NCBI GenBank assembly: GCA_028343845.1
Contig: JAOLZO010000010.1
Coordinates: 1-64,000, forward strand
Reading direction: 5' to 3'
Origin: Verrucomicrobiota bacterium
Lineage (GTDB): Bacteria > Verrucomicrobiota > Verrucomicrobiia > Opitutales > Seribacteraceae
Length of the DNA: 64,000 bases
In this document: positions 27,601 through 39,600 of the stretch, in pieces
Position numbering within the stretch: position 1 is the stretch's first letter
How the letters are laid out: the number at the start of each line of letters is the position of its first letter
Translations under genes and position numbers: made by a program
Notes under the pieces: model-generated
Told to the model about the DNA's origin: nothing
The model's database searches: none
What the model saw: only the letters and a program-made list of their open reading frames with translations

Positions 27601-30600
27601 ATCCGGGTCTATTACCAACCTTACGAAAGAGCGGACGAATTATTCGAAGTCGAGATCTGGACAGCCGATGAACAGATGAATTTTTCCCTTTGGAAAACCA
27701 TGCCCGGACCAGTCAAGCCCAAGGGGATCGGCGTGTTCATCGAATACGACTTGACCGGAGTGACGACCCGGGCCATCCGCCTGGCTCCCAAGTTCCAAGG
27801 TTGGGGACATCAATGGGGTGAAGTTGAGTTTTGGGTTCACGACCCGGGTGATTTCGAGGCAACGGTGGATGGCTTGGTCGAAGGCCAGACTTATTACTAC
27901 AGGGCCTTTGCCACGAATGACGGAGGTTCGGACTGGGCAAACGACACCAAGCAGTTCAAGTCCTCTGACCGGGCGGTTTATGATTCCGGAAAGTTGACCA
28001 TCAACACGAGCTTGGGAACGTGGATCCACAGCGATGGCGATTCCAGGGACGGCGTGATTGAACAGAAAATCTTCACCGACCTGCTCGGGAATCAATATCA
28101 ATATCAGGTTTGCCGGTTTACCTTCGATTCGATTGAGCTCCGGGGTAACGTTCAGGTCGAGGTGATCGGAACCGGATCATTGGAAATTTACGCGGCAAAC
28201 GGGAATGCTTTCATCGGTGTACCAATCAACGTATCGGGTGGAAGTGGCAACGAGGACGACCGTGGGCCTGCAGGTTCAGGAGGGTTTGCCGGCGGGCAGG
28301 TCAATGCAAGAGGCTTGGGACCTGGAGGAGGACTTGGTGGCACGCTTGCCGGAGGCGGGGGATATGGAGGCTCAGGCGGCAAATCCACGGCAACGACCGG
28401 TCTTCCTTATGGCGTAGGCGGCTTGGTTGATTTCCTCGGTGGATCCGGAGGCGGAGGAAGTGACAACACTTTCAGTGGAGGGGGTGGCGGTGGAGCCCTC
28501 AAGATCATCGCGTCTCAAAAGCTTACCATTGACAATTATCTCTTCTCATTGGGCGGAAGCGGACAGAACGGATCCGGGGCCGGTTCAGGCGGAGCTCTCT
28601 ACTTGAAGGGATCGGAACTCGAGCTCACGGCGAATTCCCTCCTCGACGTATCGGGAGGAAACGGTGGAGGAGCCGGAGGCAGAATTTTCCTGGAGGGTTC
28701 CTCTTCCCTCACAAACAAGGGTAATCGCAACTTGCGCGTCAACGGGGGACAAGGCACAAGCATAGGTACGGACGGAAGCGTTCGCTATGTCCGTCCTTCT
28801 CACTTGGAGGCCTTGGAGTACACGACAGGGACCATCATCATAGATACGGACAGCGGGACCTTGACTCATTCGAACGGCGACCTGGCTTACGGCTTTATAG
28901 AGGATCATTCCTATGTCGATGACAGCGGAGCGGTCTGGCCTTACTCGGTTTGCCGGTTCAGCTTTACCCAAATCAGCTTGGGCGGCGGAGTGGTGGTCAG
29001 CGTTCGGGGGAACAACGCCTTGCAACTCGATGCCTACTCGGGAGACCTCGTACTGGGGGCGAACATCAGAGTGGATGGCGGAGATGCCAAAGCCACTGAC
29101 GGTGGAGTCGCCATTGCGGGAGGATATCCTGGAATGGATGCAGGGGCTGGTCCGGGTGCGGGTCCAGGCGCTCCGGAAACAACTTCCACGGCAGGGCATG
29201 GAGCCGCATACGGCGGACATGGTTCGGGCAATTCCAAAATTTACGGAGACCGTGCTTTGGACAACCTTTTGGGAGGCAGTTCGGGTGGCTCGACCGCTAC
29301 CGAGGGTTCCGGGGCCGGCGGAGGCGCATTGTGGCTTAAGTCTGCGCGTGAAATTCTCATCAAACCCAACACCGTTCTCTCTGCAAACGGTGGGAATGGA
29401 GCCGGAGATGGAGCTTCCGGCGCTGGCGGAGGCATCAGGTTGGAAGGAATTCGGGTATATAATTATGGCAGAATCGAAGCAAAGGCGGGAGTAGGCGTAA
29501 AGGAATACAACCAAAGTCAAACCAGGGGATCTTCCGGAGGGCGTGTCTCCATGGTTGCATTAGGTGAAGTTTTCTTTGGCGAAGTCGACGTATCAGGGGA
29601 ATGGCAAACCAATGCCGGAGCTACCTATATCGGAGGCGATTACCTGAATGCCAATTTGGTTGCGGAAAATGCCAAAGTCACTTTCGACACGAAGACGGGG
29701 TACTTCTCAATCGAGGGAGGAGCACATGGAAATGGCGTGATTTCCACCCACAGCTACCTGGACAGTCAGGGCCAAACCTGGGAATACAAGATCTGTACCT
29801 TTGCCTTCAGTCAAGTTCGCCTATCCGGTTCGACCGAGGTGACGCTCAAAGGGGACAAGGCCCTTTCCATTCAGACGGTTGCCGGCGGCGAGATCTATAT
29901 CGAATCGACATTCAACCTGAATGGAGGCGATGCCTCAAACGACGATGGGTACGGAGGCAAAGCCGTACTCAACCCGTGGCCTGGCCGAAGTGCCGAGCTC
30001 TTGAACGGATTTGGACCGGGTGGACCTACGACGGCAGGCAACTGGGGTGTCAGCGCCAGCTATGGATATGGAGACGAACAGATCACTCATCTGCTTGCCG
30101 GAAGTAGCGGATCGAGCGGCAGGTACTACCAAGGCTCGGGATCTGGCGGCGGAGCCTTGGAACTGAGGGCGGACGGAGACCTCACCATCGCTCAGGGAAG
30201 CGTGATCAGCGCAAATGGCGGAGACGGGCGTACCAACGGCGAGAATTGGGATCATGGTGGAGGTGGTTCTGGAGGGGCGATCCGCTTGGTGGGCAAAAAC
30301 ATATACAACCGTGGCTTGATCCAGGTAATTGGAGGAAACCGCGGATCCGGAGGAGGACGAGTGGCCATGGCGGCTCAGAATATAATCGAAAAGGGCGTAG
30401 TGACCCTTGGCGGAGGGAGTTTCATCGAAGTCAAGCCTCCCGTGATCAGTGCTCCCGAGGTTCTTTATTTGGCCTATCGGGGAGCAACCTCCACCGAACT
30501 GCGCAAGAGTGTCGGTACCCGCCCTCAAAACCTCGTAGCCTACTGGCCAATGGATGACGGTGACGGCGCTATCGCCAAGGATGCCTTGGGCCGTTTTGAC

Positions 30601-33600
30601 GGAAGTCTGGTCGGGGGAACCACCTGGACAGGCGGCCGGTTCGGACAAGCTCTGAACTTCAACGGTACGGATGGATATGTCGCCACGCAAGCAACGGGTG
30701 AATTGCTCGGAATTGACGGTAAGGAAGCTCGGACGATTTCCTTCTGGGTCAAGGCCGACAACAACAACCCGGGAAGCCAGCCTGGCTTTTATGGATACGG
30801 AGACACGACCTGCCCGAACGGACTGAATAAGTACTGGGGCATGCGAAACATCAAGGACGGTGGCTACACCGAACTGATCAGTCAGCATTGGTGCTGGGAC
30901 CCAAGGTCAAGGCATGGCACGGACATCCGGACCGACTGGGTACACGTCGCCCATAATTACTCGGGGGCGGCCGTGACGATCTTTATCAACGGAAGCTTGG
31001 TATCGAATTGGACCAGATCTCAAATCAGCACGGGCAATGGACAGGCGTTCCAGTTCGGAAGATGGCGCAATGACGGCAATGCCTATTTCGGGGGAATGCT
31101 TGATGACATGAGGGTTTACGACGACATCCTTTCCGAATCCGAGATTCAGCAGATCTTTCAAGGAAACGACCTTACAACCGAGATGGTCCATATCCAGTTC
31201 AAAATGGATGCCACACAGGAGCCTACTTCCTACGGAACCACTGCCCTGCCATCTGGTCTGTCCCTGGACATGTATACCGGAGAAGTCACGGGCAAGCCTT
31301 TGGAGGTCGGTATCTTCGACGTCAACCTCACGGCAACCAATCTGGCCGGTGTCGGAACCAAGCCAATCCGGTTGATCATCGATCCGACCGCTCCGACTCT
31401 GACCACCTCCAACCCCAAAGACATTTCCTCCACCTCGGTCAGGCTTTCCGGCAAGGTGGAAAATGACGGCGGAGCCCAACCTTCCCTTTCCTTCTTCTGG
31501 GGCGATAACGATGGCGGGGAAAACCAGCAGGTCGACTTGAACGACTCAAGTCTCTGGGATTACAGGATAGACCTGAACGGCACCCACTCGAACGGCCTTG
31601 TCTCCAGCTTCTTAAACGGCTTACAGAAAAACACCCAGTATTACTACCGCTTGTTCGGAGGAAACTCCGTAAGCTCGGCGGTATGGAGCCTACCCTCACA
31701 GGAAGGCTTGTCCTCCTGGTGGACTTTTGACGAAACAAGTGGAACCGAAGCACTTGATTCAGTCGGTATCCGACATGCCACGCTCGTTGGCGTAACCGAG
31801 TCCGACCGCGTTTTCGGACGGGTTAACCGAGCCGTCAAACTGGGTGGATCGGGTGAACACGTCACGGTCAAGGGCTTCAAGGGCATAGGCGGAGAAAAGC
31901 CTCGATCCCTGGCCATGTGGATCAAGGCCTCTTCTTCATCCACAAGCGGAACGCTCGCATCCTGGGGGGCTCCAGGAAATGGATTGGGATGGAACTTCTC
32001 CATTAAAGCAGGAAGGCTCAGCATTGACGTCGGAGGAGGTGAGTTGACCGGAAGCACAATTGTGAACGATGACGCATGGCACCACGTGGCCTTGGTCTTT
32101 CCCGCGATCGGAAGCGGAGTCGAGGATATCGTTCTGTATGTCGACGGCGCAGTCGAAAACAATCCGATCAACGTCGCGCAAGCGATCAACACCGGAAACC
32201 AGTTCGACTTCAAGATCGGCACGGATGAAAACGGAAACCATTTCAATGGCCAAATTGATGAGGTCAGGCTTTATGAGAAAGATTTGTCCTCCAACGAGGC
32301 TGCGAGCATTTACTTGAATGGAACGATGCGTTTCCAAACCTCCTCGTTCTCCCTTCCTCCGGTCGTCGAAGTTGCAGGCATCACCCCGTCGGGTGGAGGA
32401 ACCGCCATTGTGACTGGAAATCTGGTCGCCTTTGACTCGACTCAGCCCAGCTTGAAGATCTATTGGGGAAATGAGGACGGAGGATTCGATCCGTTGAAAT
32501 GGGACGGTTCGGTTGACGTTGCCGGAGGAGCCGCTCAAGGGATGGGCGAGTTCAATGCAACGGTAAGCGGATTGCTTCCGGGAGAGACCTACTATTTCAG
32601 GGCTTTTGCCTCCAGTGCGGATGGTTCGGACTGGTCCAACGGCGACCCCCAGGTTCGAGAGTCGCTGGTTTCATACCTCAGGTTCGATGAGAGCAACGGA
32701 ACGCATGCCTTTGACTCATCTACATGGGAGCATAACGCAAGTGTCCAAGCCAACGATCCGAATGCAACCCGGCCCGATGGTTTTGCAGGAAGGGCTCTGC
32801 CCTTTGACGGAAAGGACGATTGGCTCAACCTGGATGCCAACACAACCGGATTTTTGGCTCAATCCTTTGATGGCCGAAGCGTAAGTTTCCGCCTGCGTCC
32901 GGTTTCAAAGGTCTACTCCGGTCCGGCTTTCACCCGATACGAACAACTTGCGGCCTACTACCCAATGGACGAAGGGACGGGATCGATCGTCGGGGATCTC
33001 GGAGTAGAGAAGCTGGATGGCGACTTGTTCGGATCACCCGCCTGGACATCCGCCCAGTTCGGACAGGGCTTGGATCTTGACGGCAGCAACGACATTGGCG
33101 ACCTCAGCGCCCAAGGCGCCCTCAGGGATCTGCACAAGAACTCCTACACGATCTCCCTTTGGGTCAACTCGGATACAGACAGCGCCGGCAGCGACTACAC
33201 CCAAGGCCAGCTCTATGCCCACGGTTTCATGGAGGCCATCCAAAACGAATACTTCACCGACATTGAAAATATGTTCGCTCTTACCCCAAGCGGGACCAGC
33301 ACTCTGACAAACGGCCCAGGAAACCGGGGGTTGGATTTCAATAACGACAACGATTATAGGAATGCAGGGATTGGCATAACTCGGAACAACAACTACCTGA
33401 GCCTTTTCAACGGAGTATTCCATGCCAAAGTGAGCGGGCCCTATGGGTGGGAAATTCGAGGAAACGATGATCGGGGAACAATCTGGATCGACTTGGATCA
33501 GGACGGCAAATTCGAAACGACCGGAAACAAGGGCAATGAGCAGATGGTTTATCAGCCCCAATGCTGCGGAACCCAATCGACCGTAATTAATTTGGATGCC

Positions 33601-36600
33601 GGCTACTATGCAATCGCCATAGCCCATGGTGAAGGCGGTGGAGGCTCCAATCAGGAGGCGTATTTCTATACCCCAGCGGGAGGAGGAGCCACTACGCTCA
33701 CCAAGATCAAGCCGACCGACTACCCCGACCTATTCCTCACCTCCAACGAGAGAACGCTTTTGAAGCGCGGGCCAATGAGACTTTCCATGGATGGTAACAA
33801 CACGATTTACTATACCCATGGAAATTTGGCCAACCAGGTCACCGTCGACTCAAATCAATCTCTCGGAATGGGGAATTGGACCCACGTGGCCATCGTGGCC
33901 GATTACAACTCCTCTTCCCTTCGTTTTTACTTCAACGGGGTCAAGACGGACGAACAATTGCTACCGGAGGGTGACCCGGTTGATCTTTTGGCTACCGAAA
34001 AATGGCGACTCGGAGGAACAAACCAAGTATTCAGCGATTATTTCGACGGAAAAGTCGATGACTTGCGCTTCTACCAAACCGACCTGAACGGTTCGGAAAT
34101 CCTTGCAATCTATCAGGACGACTTGAGCTCTGCCGTTCCCGCAGGCTATCAGCAGCAGATTTTGTACGACGAAGGAACCTCTGCATCCGGTCTTACCATA
34201 GGCTTGGATTCGGGAATCCTGAAGGCCAAGATTGCCGAGGGGGTCGGATCCGTCGAATTGGCCGACGTCACGTCGATCAGTGATGATCAATGGCATCACG
34301 TAATCCTGACCTTCGGGGATTCCCCAAAAACGATGAAGTTATACGTCGACGGCTCTCTTAAAGCCGGTCCCGGCCTTCTTTTGGACTCCACGATTTCCCT
34401 TCATCAGGAAACGCCCTCCTTCGGAATGACCCAGGGCACCTCCCAATACCCTGCTTTCGGCTTTTTCAAGGGTCAGCTTGATGACCTTCGCATTTACGAC
34501 CGGGGACTCAGCGAGAGCGAGGTTCTGGAAGTTTTTGCCGGAGACGTCCCCAATGACGGTTTCATTGAGTTTCTTGGAATCGAGAAACCGGTTCTGGAAA
34601 CGAGAAATCCTCTCGAAGTCATGCCCACTCATGCAACCCTACGGGCGGAGATTTTCTCAATCGGCGGACTGGTTACGACTACGGAAACTGTGATCGATCG
34701 GTCTTTCAAACCAGATACCATTGAAGGAATGGCGGTTTGGTACTCCGCTCAAGACATGAATGGCGATTTGACCGATGACCTGGGCCAAGTGCTCGGCAAC
34801 GGCGCAACGGTAAGCGAATGGAAGGATGCCTCGGGGAACGGTCGGGACATGACGGGCATACAAGGAGATCCGACCTATTACATCTCAGCCCTCGAGGGCA
34901 AGCCGGTTGTCAGTTTTGACGGAAACGACATGATCTGGGGCTCCTCGAGCTTGGATTTCCTTACCAACACAGGTTACACCATGGTTGCCGTTGCGCGTTA
35001 TTCCGGAGACACCAAATCAAGAGTCATTAGCTCGCGAAACCGCAACTTCCTGTTCGGCTATCATGCCGGCTTGACCGGCAGATGGTATGCCGAAGGGTGG
35101 ATTTCCACAGCCGGTCCGACCGATACCGACTGGCACATGCACCTCGGGACGATCGAAGCAAAGGGAGGTAACCCCAGAGCATCCTTCTGGAGAGACGGAT
35201 ACTCCCTCTCCATAGGCTCGACCGGATCGAACAATAATAATTTCGCGCCGGGCATCCTTCAATTCGGCGGATACAGGACAGGCTGGGAAAGATCAACTTG
35301 CGAAATCGCCGAGGTCATGATCTACGATCGGGAGCTCAACCCGAGCGAACGGGCCGATCTCGAAGGCTATTTGGCTCACAAGTGGAGATCTCCGACCAAG
35401 TTGCTCTCTTCGGGGCATCCTCATTTCGCGGCCAATCCGTATGACGGAATAACCAAGACCACCGAAGTGGTAAGCACGGGTGGAGATCCTCCGATCCTGA
35501 AGATTTTCTGGGGAGACGATTGGGTCGAGAACAACTCGACCGACATAGATGAGAACAATGCATCCAAATGGGATAACGTGATTGTGCTCAACGATGGAAA
35601 CCCCGTTTCGCTCGGTGTTCATGAAACCGTCCTGCAAAACCTTACCCAAAACAGCCGATACTTCTACAGGGCTTATGCCGAGAACCTGGGCGGGGCGGCC
35701 TGGGCTCCCTCGATCAAGGCCTTTACCGCCAGCGACACCCGCTTTACCAAGCACACAATGGATGGCCTTCTCCTTTGGCTCGACGCAACCGATCCGGATG
35801 GTGACGGAGTCCGCAACGACTGGCTGAACGAGCAGAAGGTCAGTCTATGGGTAGATAAGTCGAAAAACGAGAAGAATGCGCTTCAATCGGTTCCCTCGGC
35901 TCAGCCAAGCTATGCAAAGTCCGTTTTTGAAGATCTTCCCGCCATGCGCTTCGCATCCGGGGAATCAATGAACATAGGAACCCTGACCCTAGGATCCACT
36001 CCAATGAGCGTCTTCATCGTTGCCCAAGGGGTTGGCGTAGCTATCGGGGCCAATGACGGATCCAGTGGATGGAGCTTGGATGCAAAGATGGGGACGCGCC
36101 TGGGTTCCTATCATCAGGAATCCAACATTCTTCAGCAAATCACACTTGGATACGATCCCAGAACCGGTTACGGCCAGTTGATCGGGGAAATCGGGGAAAT
36201 CATGGTTTTCGACCGCTACCTGGAAGCGGACGACCGGGAACGGATCGAGGGCTATCTTGCCCACAAGTGGGGGATCACGGAAGATCTCGCAGGAACCACC
36301 TTCAAGATCAAGGAAGGGTTGTCGCTGTACTTCCCCTTCGAGGAAACGAATGGCGGTACGATATTTGACTCATCCAAAGCCAAAAGAAATGCCTCCCTTG
36401 TCGATATTACCGATAGCGACCTTGCCGTTCCGGGGAAATTCAATTCCGGCATACAATTGGGAACCGGAGCTACCTCGTATATCGACATGGGAGCCAACCA
36501 GGTTCCGTTGCCAAGCGACTGGACCATTTCCACTTGGCTGGAGGCTCCTCTGGTAGAAACCGGGGTTGATTTCAGGCGTACTCTTACCGCCGGAGGCAAT

Positions 36601-39600
36601 GTCAGGCACGTCGTCTTCAAGAAGGGAGGGATTTCGGAGCTCGGGGTTTACGTATCGGGTGCCGTCGGGTTCAGAGGTTCCGGTGTCAACGGCAACTCAA
36701 TTAGCGCGGGCTGGCACCATTTGGCCGCCGTGGGCAAGAACGGCTTAACGGTCTTTTATTTGGACGGAAATGAAGTAGGCACCTCCAACTACCGGGCTGG
36801 CGCTGCAATTGACACGGTCGGTAACATTGCCTCCGCGTGGGAACGCTTTGCTGACAAGATTGATGATTTCCGGGTTTACGCCCGCCCCCTTTCATCCACT
36901 GAAATAACGACTCTTTACGGAAGCGGACTTGGTGATTTCGGTGGGCATCCCTATGATACGGAAGCTCCGACCTTTGATAACGTCCCGGTTATCAAGCTAC
37001 CCAACAATCCAATCGTACACTGGACCTTTGACGAACTAAACGGCACGACCATTGCCGATGCGTCAGGGATGGAAAACAATGGAAGCGTGGTCAACGCGAC
37101 CATTGCAAATCTCTATGATCATTCCGAACCGGGAAGGGATGGTACCGCTTTGCGTTTCGATGAGAATCAATCCGTCTTCCTTCCCAAAAGCGCCAACTTC
37201 ACCCTTACGGATAAATTCACCCTTTGCTTCTGGCTCAAGACCGATGACGTCAATTCCGTCGTGCTCAAGAGCGACCAAATGAAGGTCGAAGTCCAAAACG
37301 GGTTCATCTCTGCCGGAGTCTACCTGGGCAATTGGATTAATACCGATGAAATCCCGGTGACCTTGGGTGATTGGGTGCACTATACCCTGATGTGGGACGG
37401 TTCCAAAGTAAGGTTCTTTGTAAACGCAGGCGAAGCCGTCACACCGATAAGTGTTGCCAACGGTGTCCTGCAGGGAACGGGGGGCGATGACAACACCTAC
37501 CTGGGAGCGCATTCAAGTGGCGGGCACACCTTGTCCGGACTCATAGATGACTTGCGCATCTTTAATCAGTCCTTAAGCGAAAAAGAAATCCAGAGAGTCT
37601 TCGAGTTTGAAGCTTCTCCGCTTATCGCACGCTTTGGGGAGGAATACGAATACCAAATCGAGTCAATCAAGGGTCCGACCGAATACAACGCTACCGGACT
37701 GCCCGTGGGACTGGAGATCGACTCCAACACAGGCTTGATTTTCGGCGAAGCCAATCAAACGGGCACTTTCCCGGTATCGCTGAGAATTGCGAATTCTTCG
37801 GGGCAGGACACCACGGTCGTCAGCCTCGTGGTGCTCAAGGGCAGGCAAAGCGTAATCTTCGATCAAGAAATCGGGGTCATCGTATATGGGGATGCTCCGA
37901 TCGACCTTAACGTAACCGCGACCTCGGGGCTGCCCATTACTTTCGATCTGGTAGCTGGCACTGACTGCGTTGATATAAATGGTTCGATCATGACGATCAA
38001 GAAACCGGGCTCGGTCAGCCTTTTGGCTAGGCAAAACGGTGACCTGAATTGGATGGCAGCGGAACCTTTCCCCATGGATTTCCAAATCATGAAAAGGGAA
38101 CTGGTCGTTACCGCGCAAGATCAATTCAGGGCAACGACCGAAGCCAACCCGACCTTGACCTACTCGATTCAAGGATTGGTGAGCGGAGACCTTGAGAATG
38201 ATTTCAATCAATCCATTGCCATCTCAACCTCCGTTACCGATGGAAACGTCTCCGTGCCGACTCCATCCGGCATCTATCCGATCAGCTTGACCAATGCTTT
38301 ATCCGAGCTCTACTACTTCGTTTATCTGAATGGCAACCTCACGGTTTCGGACAAAAGCCTGCAAACGTTGGTTTTCGATCAGAACCTCAGTTCGGTCCGG
38401 GCGAATTTGCTCTCGGTCAACCTGACTGGATACTCAATTGACAAAGATGGAAATATGACGGGACTTCCCCTGCTCTACAAAGTGGAAGACGAAACCGTTG
38501 CCCGCATCAAGGTCACTCGCCAAGAAGATCTTCTCGCTCATTGGAAACTCGATGAGGAACTCTACACAAGCGCCACTGATTCCGAAGGCGCTTACCACGG
38601 AACTCTGGTCAACCTTGCAAATACGGAACCGACCAATTCATGGAAACCCGGACTATTCTCGAACGCCCTCGACTTAGGCGCCCCCGGAGGGAAGGTCGAA
38701 CTTGGCAGCGTTCCCGTTGAAGGAGCATTCACGCTCTCCATGTGGCTGAAGTCCCAAGACTCCAACGGAAGCGCTTCGACCATCCTGTCAAAAGACGAGC
38801 TGATGGCCATGAACGTCTTCAAGTTCGAGAAAGCGGCAAGCTCAGGCATCGCTTCATTCAGGTTCTTCCCGGATGGCAACTCCACTTCTTTGGATCTCAA
38901 CTCGAGCTCTCCCGTGATCGTCGACAACCAATGGGTTCACTTGGTCGTAAGCTATGATGGAAATGCAACGCTTACGATGTATGCGAATGCCGTACAAGTC
39001 GCGCAATCTGCCGGGGTTTCGATTTCCGGAATGCCCTTAAATCAGCGCTATTCCAATATGAAAGTCGGCTCATCGAGTAATCCGTACGATGGATTGATTG
39101 ATGATCTCAGGATATACCAAGCCGCATTGAGTCAGACGGACGTTTCCGATATTTACGGACAAGGAGGCGGAGACTTCAAGCAGATCGAACTCATTGGTGC
39201 CGGCACGACCATGATCACGGCAACCCAGGGCGGCGACGACGTTTTTGCTCAGGCCGTTCCTGCTCAAAATTATCTTAGCGTAATCAGGGTTCCGCAAAGC
39301 CTCAGCTTCGCTCCGATCCTCGACCATTCGGTCGGCGACTTCCCCTTCATGCTGGAAGCAAACTCAACCTCCGGGCTACCGGTTTCCTTCTCCACTTCCG
39401 ATCCCACAAGGGCTGTCGTTCATGGTTCTCAAGTCACCATCTATGGCCCTGGCGAAGTAACGATAACCGCCGTTCAAACCGGTGACGCCCGGTACGAGCC
39501 AGCCGCAACGTTGAGTCACTCGTTCACAATCGGGTTCGGCAATCTTTTCTCGGATTCAGCCGGAGGACTCAAGTTATGGCTGGATGCCAACGACGTGAAC

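Noticed and set aside
28585-29520. 311-residue open frame on the minus strand
   Set aside because: It lies opposite the Gly-rich modules of the giant gene. Its Pro/Ala/Ser-rich text is the complement of GGN codons and shows no domain or start context.
29935-30888. 317-residue open frame on the minus strand
   Set aside because: It is fully inside the giant gene, which has clear domain structure on the plus strand. The antisense product has no recognisable motif.
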